Positions 7,704 to 16,587 are shown, counted from the first letter of the stretch. The stretch: DNA of 64,000 bases from Streptomyces flavotricini (GCF_020639365.1 NZ_JAINUL010000001.1:5561481-5625480), one strand, 5' to 3'. Notes: generated from the sequence alone by a model not told the origin. Made by a program: numbers and translations.

Positions 7704-8054
7704 TCAGCGGGACAGCAGCTCCGCCAGGACGGCGGCGTGACTCGACGCCGGGTCCTTGACCGCCGTCAGCAGGGTGACCGGCCCCGCCTCGGCCAGGGCG
7801 CGCAGCCGCCGGAGCTCCGCCACCGCCTCCGGCCCCGCCAGCTCCGCCTCGTAGCGGACCCGGAACTCCTGCGGCGAGCCCCCGCCCCCGTGGAACCACT
7901 TCCGCAGCTCCCCGGACGGGGTCACCGCCTTCGGCCACTCGTCCACCTCGGCCACCGCCTTCGCCAGGCCCCGCGGCCACAGCCGGTCCACGAGGACCCG
8001 CACGCCGTCGGCCCCCGGCTCCGGGGGGTCGTACACGCGCCGCAACCGGATCAC
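7704..8054 (-). CDS. DUF488 family protein
   Basis: 116-residue cytoplasmic protein with the family segments VRVLVDRLWPRGLAK near the start, VDEWPKAVTPSGELRKWF in the middle and PVTLLTAVKDPASSHAAVLAELL at the end. DUF488 proteins are small alpha/beta proteins of unknown biochemical role. The GTG at 8052-8054 overlaps the stop of the upstream gene (GTGA), so it is translationally coupled to the PemK-like membrane protein. A frame extends further upstream but lies inside that gene. Confidence 0.85.
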   Translation of the reverse strand: MIRLRRVYDPPEPGADGVRVLVDRLWPRGLAKAVAEVDEWPKAVTPSGELRKWFHGGGGSPQEFRVRYEAELAGPEAVAELRRLRALAEAGPVTLLTAVKDPASSHAAVLAELLSR

Positions 8055-8470
8055 GCGCCACCTCCGAGTCCCTTGACCTCGTCCCACACCGCGGGATCCA
8101 GGACTCCCAGCCGGGCGGCGAACTCCCACACCCACACCTCCGCCGGCCGGTCCGCCTCCAGGAAGCCCGCCCGGCCCTGCGCCCCGACCGTCCCCGGCGG
8201 CAGCGGGATCACCCCGGCCCGCCGGTCGTCGTACTTCCCGGTGATCCACGCGACCCGCGCCCGGTGGGCCCGTACGGACGCCACCGCCAGCACCAGGCAC
8301 AGCCGCCCGTCCTTGAGGGACCACAGCTCACCGGCCCGCGGCTGCGGAGCCGCGCCCGGCCCGTGCGGCGGCGGGGTCCGCCGGGCGAGTCCCGGCCGCC
8401 GCCCCGCGACCAGCACCACCAGCACCACGGCCACCACCGCGGCCGCCGCGGGCCACCAGGACGTGTCCAT
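8051..8470 (-). CDS. Membrane-anchored PemK/MazF-like protein
   Basis: 139 residues. The N-terminus MDTSWWPAAAAVVAVVLVVL is a single membrane segment, followed by a Pro/Arg-rich linker. The C-terminal part runs from AGELWSLKDGRLCLVLAV through VAWITGKYDD and IPLPPGTVG to VWEFAARLGVLDPAVWDEV. That C-terminal part resembles the SH3-like PemK/MazF fold of actinobacterial proteins annotated as PemK-family toxins, but no antitoxin gene is adjacent. ATG 8470 is supported by a TACCTT box on the minus strand at 8477-8482, six bases upstream. The match is from memory; RNase activity is not implied. It is coupled to the DUF488 gene. Confidence 0.6.
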   Translation of the reverse strand: MDTSWWPAAAAVVAVVLVVLVAGRRPGLARRTPPPHGPGAAPQPRAGELWSLKDGRLCLVLAVASVRAHRARVAWITGKYDDRRAGVIPLPPGTVGAQGRAGFLEADRPAEVWVWEFAARLGVLDPAVWDEVKGLGGGA

Positions 8471-8675
8471 ATACCGAAGGTAGCCGCGCCCGCGCACCCC
8501 GGCACGGCACGGCACCGGCACGTCCGTGCCCACCGTCGCTCCCCCGGGTGACAGCACAGGTGATTCCCCCCACAACGGCCTGCCGCGGAGGAGCGACCTG
8601 ACGTTTCGCGCCTTACGCTCGACCCACGCACGGCCCGCATTCCGTCCACGGACCGTCCCCGGAGGTTCTCGCTCC

Positions 8676-9428
8676 ATGAAGCTCACCGTCGTCGGCTGCT
8701 CGGGGTCGTTCCCGTCCGCGGAATCGGCCTGCTCGAGCTACCTCGTCGAGGCCGACGGCTTCCGGCTGCTCCTCGACATGGGCAACGGCGCCCTGGGCGA
8801 GCTGCAGCGCCACGTCGGTCTCTACGACCTCGACGCGATCTTCCTGAGCCATCTGCACGCCGACCACTGCATCGACATGTGCGCGTACTTCGTCGCCCGG
8901 TTCTACCGCCACGAGGGCGGACGGTGCGCCGCGATCCCCGTCTACGGCCCCGAGGGCACCGAGAAGCGCCTGACGACCGCCTACGACGACGTCCCCGACG
9001 AGCGCTCCATGAGCGAGGTCTTCGACTTCCGGAACCTGAAGTCCGGCAGCTTCGAGATCGGCCCGTTCACGGTCCGCACCGAACGCGTCAGCCACCCCGT
9101 CGAGGCCTACGGCATCCGCGTCGAGCACGGCGGCCGCTCCCTGACGTACTCCGGCGACACGGGTGTCTGCCCCGAACTGGGGATGCTGGCCGAGGGCACG
9201 GACCTCTTCCTGTGCGAGGCCTCCTTCACGCACGGCAAGGAGGACGTCCCGGGCCTCCACCTCAACGGCCGCGAGGCCGGGGAGTTCGCGCACGGCGGCC
9301 GGGTCGGCCGGCTGGTCCTCACGCACATCCCGCCGTGGACCGACGCCGGCCAGAACCTGGCCGACGCCCGCGCCGTCTACGGGGGCCCGGTGGACGTGGC
9401 GTACGCGGGCGCCGTCTACGAGGTCTGA
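8676..9428 (+). CDS. MBL-fold metallohydrolase (RNase Z-like)
   Basis: 250-residue metallo-beta-lactamase fold hydrolase. Metal ligands are seen in FLSHLHADHCIDM (HxHxDH), in VSHPVEAYG, and in LTYSGDTGVCPEL (Asp). A last histidine occurs in LVLTHIPPWTD. The N-terminal MKLTVVGCSGSFP is shared with RNase Z-like and cyclic phosphodiesterase-like MBL proteins. The length is shorter than tRNase Z and lacks its exosite arm, so substrate is uncertain. GGAGG at 8661-8665 supports ATG 8676. In Streptomyces a gene of this type lies beside nagE2 and rph, so the location is conserved core. Confidence 0.85.
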   Translation: MKLTVVGCSGSFPSAESACSSYLVEADGFRLLLDMGNGALGELQRHVGLYDLDAIFLSHLHADHCIDMCAYFVARFYRHEGGRCAAIPVYGPEGTEKRLTTAYDDVPDERSMSEVFDFRNLKSGSFEIGPFTVRTERVSHPVEAYGIRVEHGGRSLTYSGDTGVCPELGMLAEGTDLFLCEASFTHGKEDVPGLHLNGREAGEFAHGGRVGRLVLTHIPPWTDAGQNLADARAVYGGPVDVAYAGAVYEV

Positions 9429-9455
9429 GCGAGGCGTTCCGGCTCCGCGCACGAG

Positions 9456-9494
9456 GAAGCCCCCGCCCTCCCGGAAGGGGAGAGCGGGGGCTTC
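9456..9494. terminator. Bidirectional terminator between the MBL gene and nagE2
   Basis: GAAGCCCCCGC at the left and GCGGGGGCTTC at the right form a long imperfect hairpin with a short central loop. It lies between two convergent genes and can serve both. Confidence 0.8.
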
Positions 9495-9511
9495 GCCGTA
9501 CGCGGGTGCGC

Positions 9512-10768
<1,257 letters not shown>

Positions 10769-10862
10769 GAGGTTCCTCCAGAAGGCAAGGCGCCGCCCAG
10801 CGAGTGCAACGGGGGATGGCGGCGTCTCAAAATGGGGGTACGCGAGCTCCGGACCGGGCTTG

Positions 10863-10895
10863 CGTGGTCTACACCAATGGGTGGTGTAGACCAGT
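10863..10895. promoter_or_regulatory. Two adjacent DasR-like (dre) operators upstream of nagE2
   Basis: CGTGGTCTACACCAAT at 10863-10878 and GGTGGTGTAGACCAGT at 10880-10895 both match the dre consensus, roughly ACTGGTCTAGACCAGT, with few differences. Their centres are 17 bp apart. They lie about 95-130 bp before the nagE2 start. Confidence 0.85.
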
Positions 10896-10935
10896 TGTAG
10901 CATGGTCGGGGATAGATAAGGAACCTTCGATTTCC

Positions 10936-10951
10936 TGTGGTCTACACCACA
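10936..10951. promoter_or_regulatory. Third DasR-like (dre) operator upstream of nagE2
   Basis: TGTGGTCTACACCACA keeps the TGGTCTA half of the dre consensus and an ACCA end. It lies between the nagE1 terminator and the paired sites at 10863-10895. Confidence 0.75.
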
Positions 10952-10959
10952 CGTGCGGA

Positions 10960-10989
10960 AGGCCCCCGGATCCGTGGATCCGGGGGCCT
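10960..10989 (-). terminator. Terminator of nagE1
   Basis: AGGCCCCCGGATCC and GGATCCGGGGGCCT are exact reverse complements with a very short loop, placed just after the nagE1 stop on its strand. Confidence 0.85.
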
Positions 10990-11006
10990 CGCGCGGTGCG
11001 GGTCCG

Positions 11007-12308
11007 TTACGCCTTCGTGTTCTCCGCCTCCATCGCCGCGATCTCTTCGTCCGACTCGCGTCCGGGGGTCGGGATGTTGAACTTCGTGATCGCGAAGCGG
11101 AAGACGGCGTAGTACACCGCCGCGAAACACAGGCCGATCGGGATGATCAACAGCGGCTTCGTCGCCAGGCCGAAGTTGATGACGTAGTCGATCAGACCCG
11201 CCGAGAAGCTGAAGCCGTCGTGGACGCCCAGTGCCCACGTCACCGCCATCGACACGCCCGTCAGCACCGCGTGGATCGCGTACAGCACCGGTGCCACGAA
11301 GAGGAACGAGTACTCCAGCGGCTCGGTGATGCCGGTGACGAAGGACGTCAGGGCCACCGACAGCATCAGACCGCCGACCTCCTTGCGCCGGGCCGGCTTC
11401 GCGCAGTGCGTGATCGCCAGCGCCGCCGCGGGCAGCGCGAACATCATGATCGGGAAGAAGCCGCTCAGGAACTGCCCCGCGTTCGGGTCGCCCGCCAGGA
11501 ACATGTTGATGTCTCCGTGCACCGTCTGCCCGTCCGGCTTGGTGTAGCTGCCGAACTGGAACCACACCGGCACGTTCAGGAACTGGTGCAGGCCGATCAC
11601 CAGCAGCGCGCGGTTGGCCACGCCGAAGATTCCGGCACCCCAGGAGCCCAGTCCCACCAGCCAGTCGGAGAAGCTCTCCAGCGCGCTGCCGACCGGCGGC
11701 CAGATCCACAGGCAGAGCGCCGCGAACCCGATCGCCACGAAGGACATGATGATCGGGACCAGGCGGCGGCCGTTGAAGAAGCCCAGCCAGTCGACCAGCT
11801 TGACCCGGTGGAAGCGCTGCCAGAACCAGGCGGCGAGCAGGCCCATGATGATGCCGCCGAACACTCCGGGGTTCTGGTACGTGAACTCCACGAAGGTGTT
11901 GTTCGGCCCCAGGCAGCCGCCGCCGATGTCCGCGGTGCCGACCGGGCAGATGTTGGGGAAGGCGTGCAGCACGCCCCGGTAGACGAGGAAGCCCGCCACC
12001 GCCGCGAGGGCCGTCGAGCCGTCGGCCTTCTTGGCCATGCCGATCGCGACACCGATGCAGAAGAGCAGCGGCAGGCCGAGGTCCGCGTTCAGCAGGGCGC
12101 CGCCCGCCGCCACCATCACCTTGGACACGATGGTCCATTTCAGGCCGTCCTCGCCGAAGACGCCGGGCTGCCCGAGCCCGTTGAGGAGCCCGGCCGCGGG
12201 CAGCACCGCGATCGGCAGCTGCAGGCTCCGCCCCATCTTCTGCAGCCCCGGGTACAAGCCGCTCCACCACTTCCGCTGCGGTGCTGCTGGGGCGCTGCTC
12301 GCACTCAT
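11007..12308 (-). CDS. nagE1: PTS N-acetylglucosamine/glucose-family EIIC permease NagE1
   Basis: 433-residue EIIC permease, paralogous to nagE2 beside it. Shared segments are QLPIAVLPAAGLLNGLGQ, ALLVIGLHQFLNVPVWF, TSFVTGITEPLEYSFLF and GFSFSAGLIDYVINFG. Relative to NagE2 there are extra residues in the loop around ICPVGTADIGGGCLGPN and in QTVHGDINMFLAGDP. In S. coelicolor the equivalent gene lies between nagF and nagE2, and NagE1 is not essential for GlcNAc uptake; its substrate is unsettled. A near-perfect DasR operator at 12359-12374 lies about 50 bp before the start, in the divergent promoter region shared with nagF. Confidence 0.9.
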   Translation of the reverse strand: MSASSAPAAPQRKWWSGLYPGLQKMGRSLQLPIAVLPAAGLLNGLGQPGVFGEDGLKWTIVSKVMVAAGGALLNADLGLPLLFCIGVAIGMAKKADGSTALAAVAGFLVYRGVLHAFPNICPVGTADIGGGCLGPNNTFVEFTYQNPGVFGGIIMGLLAAWFWQRFHRVKLVDWLGFFNGRRLVPIIMSFVAIGFAALCLWIWPPVGSALESFSDWLVGLGSWGAGIFGVANRALLVIGLHQFLNVPVWFQFGSYTKPDGQTVHGDINMFLAGDPNAGQFLSGFFPIMMFALPAAALAITHCAKPARRKEVGGLMLSVALTSFVTGITEPLEYSFLFVAPVLYAIHAVLTGVSMAVTWALGVHDGFSFSAGLIDYVINFGLATKPLLIIPIGLCFAAVYYAVFRFAITKFNIPTPGRESDEEIAAMEAENTKA

Positions 12309-12358
12309 CGGCGTCCTCCCTGAACGGCCCGTTTTGGCAGGGGCAGCACGTGCGGCAC

Positions 12359-12374
12359 ACTGGTGTAGACCAGT
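12359..12374. promoter_or_regulatory. DasR (dre) operator between nagE1 and nagF
   Basis: ACTGGTGTAGACCAGT differs from ACTGGTCTAGACCAGT at one base. It sits between the divergent nagE1 and nagF genes and could control both. Confidence 0.9.
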
Positions 12375-12507
12375 TACGGGGCAGGCTGCTGCTGATCGTC
12401 ATGATTCGGCAGACCCCGGTCATGCGCTCGCGTAGATGGGCCAACCGTGCGTTACCGTGACAAAGCGGATTGCGCAGGTCGTTCTTCGTAGAACTCAGGG
12501 AGAAAAC

Positions 12508-12741
12508 ATGGCCACCAAGGCTGAGAAGATCGTCGCCGGGCTCGGCGGCATCGACAACATCGAAGAGGTCGAGGGCTGCATCACCCGCCTGCGCACCGAG
12601 GTCAAGGACCCCGCACTGGTCGACGAGGCCGCGCTGAAGGCCGCCGGCGCCCACGGCGTCGTCAAGATGGGCACCGCGATCCAGGTCGTCATCGGCACCG
12701 ACGCCGACCCGATCGCCGCCGACATCGAAGACATGATGTGA
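12508..12741 (+). CDS. nagF: PTS EIIB component NagF
   Basis: 77-residue stand-alone EIIB domain that passes phosphate from EIIA to the incoming sugar. The phosphorylatable cysteine is Cys24 in EEVEGCITRLRTEV, the family signature. The end GTAIQVVIGTDADPIAADIE completes the EIIB fold. ATG 12508 follows CAGGGAGA, a suitable binding site. The gene is divergent from nagE1 across the dre site at 12359-12374 and matches nagF of S. coelicolor. It would serve NagE2 and probably NagE1. Confidence 0.93.
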   Translation: MATKAEKIVAGLGGIDNIEEVEGCITRLRTEVKDPALVDEAALKAAGAHGVVKMGTAIQVVIGTDADPIAADIEDMM

Positions 12742-12767
12742 GCTGAGCTCCCGCTCGAACCTCCGCC

Positions 12768-12800
12768 AGACCCCGTACCGGACCCACCCGGACGGGGTCT
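12768..12800 (+). terminator. Terminator after nagF
   Basis: AGACCCCGTACCGG pairs with CCGGACGGGGTCT with one bulged A, 26 bases past the stop, followed by TCGCG. Confidence 0.75.
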
Positions 12801-12858
12801 TCGCGTACCCGTTCCCAGGGGTGTCTTACCGATCAGGCCACCGACTAGGCTCGGACGC

Positions 12859-13584
12859 ATGTCTCGCATCGACGGCCGTACGCCCGAACAGCTCCGCCCG
12901 GTCACCATCGAACGCGGATGGAGCAAGCACGCCGAGGGCTCCGTCCTCATTTCCTTCGGTGACACCAAGGTCTTCTGCACCGCCTCCTTCACCGAAGGCG
13001 TCCCGCGCTGGCGCAAGGGCAGCGGCGAAGGCTGGGTCACCTCCGAGTACTCGATGCTGCCCCGCTCCACCAACACCCGCGGCGACCGCGAATCCGTACG
13101 CGGCAAGATCGGCGGCCGCACCCACGAGATCTCCCGCCTCATCGGCCGCTCCCTGCGCGCCGTCATCGACTACAAGGCGCTGGGCGAGAACACCATCGTC
13201 CTGGACTGCGACGTCCTCCAGGCCGACGGCGGCACCCGTACCGCCGCCATCACCGGCGCCTACGTGGCCCTGGCCGACGCCGTGGCCTGGGGCCAGCAGA
13301 AGAAGCTGATCAAGGCCGGCCGCAAGCCGCTCACCGGCACCGTCGCCGCCGTCAGCGTCGGCATCGTGGACGGCGTCCCGCTGCTCGACCTCTGCTACGA
13401 GGAGGACGTGCGCGCCGAGACCGACATGAACGTGGTCTGCACCGGCGACGGCCGCTTCGTCGAGGTCCAGGGCACCGCCGAGGGCGAGCCGTTCGACCGC
13501 AAGGAGCTCAACGCCCTCCTGGACCTGGCCGCCGGCGGCTGCGCCGACCTGGAGGCCATCCAGCTGGGCGCGCTCCAGCTGTAG
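12859..13584 (+). CDS. rph: Ribonuclease PH
   Basis: 241-residue phosphorolytic 3'-5' exoribonuclease that trims tRNA 3' ends, using phosphate to release nucleoside diphosphates. The family start DGRTPEQLRPVTIERGW, the RNA-binding segment GWVTSEYSMLPRSTNTR and the phosphate site region QADGGTRTAAITGA are intact. Full length. A TAGGCT box at 12846-12851 ends seven bases before the ATG, with no ribosome binding site, suggesting a leaderless mRNA. rdgB follows two genes later, an association seen in other actinobacteria. Confidence 0.95.
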   Translation: MSRIDGRTPEQLRPVTIERGWSKHAEGSVLISFGDTKVFCTASFTEGVPRWRKGSGEGWVTSEYSMLPRSTNTRGDRESVRGKIGGRTHEISRLIGRSLRAVIDYKALGENTIVLDCDVLQADGGTRTAAITGAYVALADAVAWGQQKKLIKAGRKPLTGTVAAVSVGIVDGVPLLDLCYEEDVRAETDMNVVCTGDGRFVEVQGTAEGEPFDRKELNALLDLAAGGCADLEAIQLGALQL

Positions 13585-13662
13585 GCACGCCTCCGGGCAG
13601 CCCCCGGGCAGCCCCCGGGCGGCAGTGAGAACCGCGGGGGCCGCCGGTGCGTCCCCCTGGAT

Positions 13663-13694
13663 ACGGGCGCACGGTGTCAAAGCCGTGCGCCCGT
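13663..13694 (+). terminator. Terminator after rph
   Basis: ACGGGCGCACGG and CCGTGCGCCCGT form a perfect 12-bp stem around an 8-nt loop, between rph and the lipoprotein gene. Confidence 0.8.
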
Positions 13695-13729
13695 CCTCGC
13701 ATCCGTGTCGATTACTGGGAGACCCGAAC

Positions 13730-14116
13730 ATGAACCCGAAGCACCGCATAGCGGCGGTCGTGCTCGCAGCGGCTCTCGCCGTACCGGCGCTGACGTCCTG
13801 TGACGCGATCTCGACGGCGATGGACTGCGCGAACACGGCCGTGGCGATCACGGACGGGGCCAACGACCTCCAGCAGGCGGTCTCGCAGGCAGGCAACAGC
13901 CCGCAGGACGCCCAGAACGCGCTGAACCAGATCGAGACGAACCTCAAGAAGGTCGGCGACCAGACGGACAACGCCGATCTGAGCAAGGCCGTCTCCTCCA
14001 TGACCACGGCGGTGAAGAACGTCCGCACGGCCATCGAGAACGGCAACGCCAACCCGGACATCCAGCCGGTCGCCGACGCGGCGAAGGAACTCTCGAAGGT
14101 CTGCACCCCGGGCTGA
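13730..14116 (+). CDS. Small secreted lipoprotein of unknown function
   Basis: 128 residues. The N-terminus MNPKHRIAAVVLAAALAVPA is a signal peptide ending in the lipobox LTSC, with the lipidated cysteine at residue 24. The mature part is helical and polar, rich in Asn, Gln and Asp (NDLQQAVSQAGNSPQDAQNA, NQIETNLKKVG, SSMTTAVKNVRTAIENG). It would sit on the outer face of the membrane. Two cysteines, at CDAISTAMDC and near the C-terminal KVCTPG, may form a disulfide. GGGAGA before ATG 13730 supports the start. No domain recognised. Confidence 0.8.
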   Translation: MNPKHRIAAVVLAAALAVPALTSCDAISTAMDCANTAVAITDGANDLQQAVSQAGNSPQDAQNALNQIETNLKKVGDQTDNADLSKAVSSMTTAVKNVRTAIENGNANPDIQPVADAAKELSKVCTPG

Positions 14117-14160
14117 CGGGCGCCCGGAACCGGGGATCGGCGGCGCGGGATAATGGCGGC

Positions 14161-14766
14161 ATGAGCAGCCGCCTGATCCTCGCCACCCGCAACGCGGGCA
14201 AAATCGCCGAGCTCCACGCCATCCTGTCCGACGCCGGCCTGCCGCACGAGCTGGTCGGCGCGGACGCGTACCCGCAGGTCCCGGACGTCAAGGAGACCGG
14301 CGTCTCCTTCGCCGAGAACGCCCTCCTCAAGGCGCACGCCCTGGCCCGGGCCACCGGCCTGCCGGCGATCGCCGACGACTCCGGCCTCTGCGTGGACGTC
14401 CTGAACGGCGCCCCCGGCATCTTCTCGGCGCGGTGGGCGGGCAAGCACGGCGACGACCGGGCGAACCTGGACCTGCTGCTGGCCCAGCTCGGGGACATCG
14501 CCGACGAGCACCGCGGAGCCCACTTCGCGTGCGCGGCGGCCCTCGCCCTCCCGGACGGCACCGAACGCGTGGTCGAAGGCCGCCTCCCGGGCACCCTCCG
14601 CCACGCCCCGGCGGGCACGGGCGGCTTCGGCTACGACCCGATCCTCCAGGTCGAGGGCACCACCCGCACCTGCGCGGAACTCACCCCGGCGGAAAAGAAC
14701 GCCATCTCCCACCGCGGCCAGGCCTTCCGCGCCCTGCTCCCCTTCATCCGCGCCCTGGTCGGCTGA
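14161..14766 (+). CDS. rdgB: XTP/dITP pyrophosphatase (Ham1/RdgB)
   Basis: 201-residue house-cleaning enzyme that hydrolyses deaminated purine nucleotides (dITP, XTP) to monophosphates. Family motifs are ILATRNAGKIAELHAIL at the N-terminus, SFAENALLKAHALA, then ADDSGLCVDVLNGAPGIFSARW and GGFGYDPILQVEG, with SHRGQAFRAL at the end. GATAAT at 14149-14154 ends six bases before the ATG, so the transcript is probably leaderless. Confidence 0.95.
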   Translation: MSSRLILATRNAGKIAELHAILSDAGLPHELVGADAYPQVPDVKETGVSFAENALLKAHALARATGLPAIADDSGLCVDVLNGAPGIFSARWAGKHGDDRANLDLLLAQLGDIADEHRGAHFACAAALALPDGTERVVEGRLPGTLRHAPAGTGGFGYDPILQVEGTTRTCAELTPAEKNAISHRGQAFRALLPFIRALVG

Positions 14767-14779
14767 GGGTCCGCACGCG

Positions 14780-14820
14780 GAGAAGGCCCCGTGCGCGGTG
14801 TCCGCGTACGGGGCCTTCTC
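14780..14820. terminator. Bidirectional terminator between rdgB and tRNA-Leu
   Basis: GAGAAGGCCCCGT pairs perfectly with ACGGGGCCTTCTC around a GC-rich loop that can itself fold. Confidence 0.85.
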
Positions 14821-14822
14821 GC

Positions 14823-14909
14823 TGGTGCGGTTGGGGGGACTCGAACCCCCACGGGTTTTACCCCACTGGGACCTAAACCCAGCGTGACTGCCAATTCCAC
14901 CACAACCGC
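14823..14909 (-). tRNA. tRNA-Leu (anticodon UAG)
   Basis: On the minus strand the acceptor stem is GCGGTTG/CAACCGC, the anticodon stem is CTGGG/CCCAG with loop TTTAGGT, and the T arm is GGGGGTTCGAGTCCCCC. A long variable arm follows the anticodon stem, as expected for tRNA-Leu. The anticodon TAG reads CUA. The 3' CCA is encoded in the DNA at 14823-14825. Confidence 0.95.
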
Positions 14910-14972
14910 GACATATTCATCAATTCGGACATCAGGCCCGGCTTGCCGCGCCCAGTGTACGGCGGCGCCGCC

Positions 14973-15112
14973 TCAATCGGCGACTGGCCCTCGCCGCCCT
15001 CCGCGACGCCACGCGTCCGCCGTCGCATGGCAGTTGGGGCGCGGCGGCCGGAGGTTCTCCCGGCGGTCGTCGCCCCGGTCCCCGTCGGTGTGGTCGACCT
15101 CCGAGCGGAGCG
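14973..15112 (-). pseudogene. Remnant of an HNH endonuclease gene
   Basis: The minus strand encodes the fragment SEVDHTDGDRGDDRRENLRP followed by PRPNCHATADAW and a stop. This is the core and C-terminal half of an HNH nuclease (DH...N...H), of the type that usually reads VDHxDGDRxDNRxENLRxLCPNCH. Here the CP of the zinc-like knuckle reads RP. The upstream end is blocked by the bcp terminator and gene, so no start codon or N-terminal half exists. It has no ribosome binding site. It is best read as a decayed fragment next to a tRNA gene. Confidence 0.6.
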
Positions 15113-15138
15113 GCCCGCACCGGGAGGGTGCGGGCCGC
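15110..15138 (-). terminator. Terminator of bcp
   Basis: GCGGCCCGCACC and GGTGCGGGCCGC form a perfect 12-bp stem with a 5-nt loop, 21 bases past the bcp stop on the minus strand. Confidence 0.85.
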
Positions 15139-15159
15139 TGCCGGGAAGGGCGGGATCCG

Positions 15160-15627
15160 TCAGACGCCCAGGTCCTTGATGATCTTGGCGACGTGGCCCG
15201 TGGCCTTGACGTTGTAGAGGGCCCGTTCGACCTTGCCCTCCTCGTCCACGATCACCGTGGAGCGGATGACACCCGTCACCGTCTTGCCGTACAGCTTCTT
15301 CTCGCCGTACGCGCCGTAGGCCTCCAGTACCTGCTTGTCCGGGTCGCCGACCAGGGTGACCTTCAGGTGCTCCTTCTCGCGGAACTTCGCCAGCTTCTCC
15401 GGCTTGTCCGGGGACACGCCGATCACGTCGTAGCCGGCCTCGGCCAGCACCGACAGGTTGTCCGTGAAATCGCAGGCCTGCTTCGTGCAACCCGGCGTCA
15501 GCGCAGCCGGGTAGAAGTACACGATCACCTTGCGGCCCTTGTGGTCGGCGAGCGAGACCTCGTTGCCGTCCGCGTCGGGCAGGGTGAAGGCGGGGGCGGT
15601 GTCGCCCGGCTGGAGTCGCTCGCTCAT
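15160..15627 (-). CDS. bcp: Thioredoxin-dependent thiol peroxidase (Bcp/PrxQ)
   Basis: 155-residue peroxiredoxin of the BCP class, which reduces hydrogen and organic peroxides using thioredoxin. The catalytic segment is AALTPGCTKQACDFTDNL: the usual peroxidatic Thr-x-x-Cys and, five residues later, the resolving cysteine. Other family segments are DTAPAFTLPDADGNEVSL and VIVYFYPAA; the end is VAKIIKDLGV. Cytoplasmic. It is divergent from the DUF3618 gene and followed by a strong terminator. Confidence 0.95.
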   Translation of the reverse strand: MSERLQPGDTAPAFTLPDADGNEVSLADHKGRKVIVYFYPAALTPGCTKQACDFTDNLSVLAEAGYDVIGVSPDKPEKLAKFREKEHLKVTLVGDPDKQVLEAYGAYGEKKLYGKTVTGVIRSTVIVDEEGKVERALYNVKATGHVAKIIKDLGV

Positions 15628-15735
15628 GTCAACAGTCTCCTCGGGAGGGGATCGGTACGGTCCGAGACTAAGCTGACAGACTGTTCATGGTGGGCTACGC
15701 CCCCTATCCGACCCGACGACGACGGAGGCAGCGCG

Positions 15736-16053
15736 GTGCCCGAAGCCAGGACCCCCGCACAGATCGAGGCGGACATCGTCCGCCGCCGCGAGGAGCTCGC
15801 CGAAACGCTCGACGAGATCGGCGTGCGCCTGCACCCGACGACGATCATCGGGGACGCGAAGGCCAGGGTCGTCTCGACCGTGGACCACACCGCCGGGCGT
15901 GCCGTCGTCGCCGTGAACCGCCTCCTGACGGACGTACGGGACGGCCTGCGCCACGAGGACGGCGCCCCGCGCTACGAGCGGATCGCACCCGTCGCGCTGC
16001 TCGCGGCCGGTGTGATCGGCCTGCTCGTGGTGTCGGCCCGGCGCAAGCGCTGA
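15736..16053 (+). CDS. DUF3618 family membrane protein
   Basis: 105 residues. The N-terminal half is a charged helix (PAQIEADIVRRREELAETLD then EIGVRLHPTTIIGDAKARV), the DUF3618 signature. One membrane segment near the end, VALLAAGVIGLLVVSARRKR, is followed by a positive tail, so the N-terminus probably faces the cytoplasm. GTG 15736 is chosen because GGAGG at 15724-15728 lies seven bases before it. Function unknown. In actinobacteria the family is often next to bcp and groES-like genes, as here. Confidence 0.85.
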   Translation: MPEARTPAQIEADIVRRREELAETLDEIGVRLHPTTIIGDAKARVVSTVDHTAGRAVVAVNRLLTDVRDGLRHEDGAPRYERIAPVALLAAGVIGLLVVSARRKR

Positions 16054-16099
16054 TGGCCCTGCGGCACACGGGCCGGGCGCGGGCGGGTAGGTTCGTGAC

Positions 16100-16450
16100 G
16101 TGAGCGAAGACACCAAGACCACCACCCACGACAAGCTGCCCATCCGCATGCTGCACGACCGTGTGCTCGTGAAGTCCGACTCGCCGGAGGGCGAGCGGCG
16201 CTCGGGCGGCGGCATCCTGATCCCGGCGACCGCTGCCGTGGGCAAGCGGCTGGCCTGGGCCGAGGTGGTCGCGGTCGGGCAGAACGTACGCAGTGTGGAG
16301 CCGGGTGACCGGGTGCTCTACGACCCGGAGGACCGGGCCGAGGTCGAGGTGCGGGGTGCCACGTACGTGCTGATGCGCGAGCGGGACCTGCACGCCGTGG
16401 CCGCGGAGCGGCTGGAGGGGGCCAAGGACTCCACCGGGCTCTATCTGTAA
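16100..16450 (+). CDS. GroES-family co-chaperone-like protein
   Basis: 116 residues with a GroES (Cpn10) fold: PIRMLHDRVLVKSDSPEGER, then the mobile-loop region RSGGGILIPATA, then EVVAVGQNVRSVEPGDRVLY and a C-terminal YVLMRERDLHAV. It differs from the main GroES by an N-terminal extension and a longer tail, and no groEL is adjacent, so it is a paralogue of uncertain partner. GTG 16100 is preceded at six bases by TAGGTT (16088-16093), suggesting a leaderless transcript. A strong terminator follows. Confidence 0.8.
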   Translation: MSEDTKTTTHDKLPIRMLHDRVLVKSDSPEGERRSGGGILIPATAAVGKRLAWAEVVAVGQNVRSVEPGDRVLYDPEDRAEVEVRGATYVLMRERDLHAVAAERLEGAKDSTGLYL

Positions 16451-16465
16451 GCGCTGTCCGCAAGC

Positions 16466-16507
16466 GTGCGAAAGGGCCGGTGACCGGTGTCACCGGCCCT
16501 TTCGCAC
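16466..16507 (+). terminator. Long perfect hairpin terminator after the GroES-like gene
   Basis: GTGCGAAAGGGCCGGTGAC at 16466-16484 pairs with GTCACCGGCCCTTTCGCAC at 16489-16507 with a 4-nt loop, 19 bp without mismatch. Confidence 0.9.
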
Positions 16508-16531
16508 GGGCTTTGCTACGGTGGTGGGGAA

Positions 16532-16587
16532 CCCCCGACGAGACGCGCCGTACCGGGTAGCTGTTGCTGGACGACAAGACGACGCAC
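16532..16587 (+). ncRNA. Guanidine-III riboswitch (mini-ykkC class III)
   Basis: The segment CCGACGAGACGCGCCGTACC, then GGGT, then GGACGACAAGACGACGC closely follows the Thermobifida fusca guanidine-III aptamer as I remember it (CGACGAG, GCGCCGUACC, GGU, GGACAAGACGGCGC). It would fold as the H-type pseudoknot: P1 from CCCG (16534-16537) with CGGG (16554-16557), and P2 from GCGCCGT (16545-16551) with ACGACGC near 16578-16584. P2 has one C-A mismatch relative to the perfect T. fusca pairing. It lies just before the SMR gene and its GGAGG, which fits translational control of a guanidinium exporter. Confidence 0.8.
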
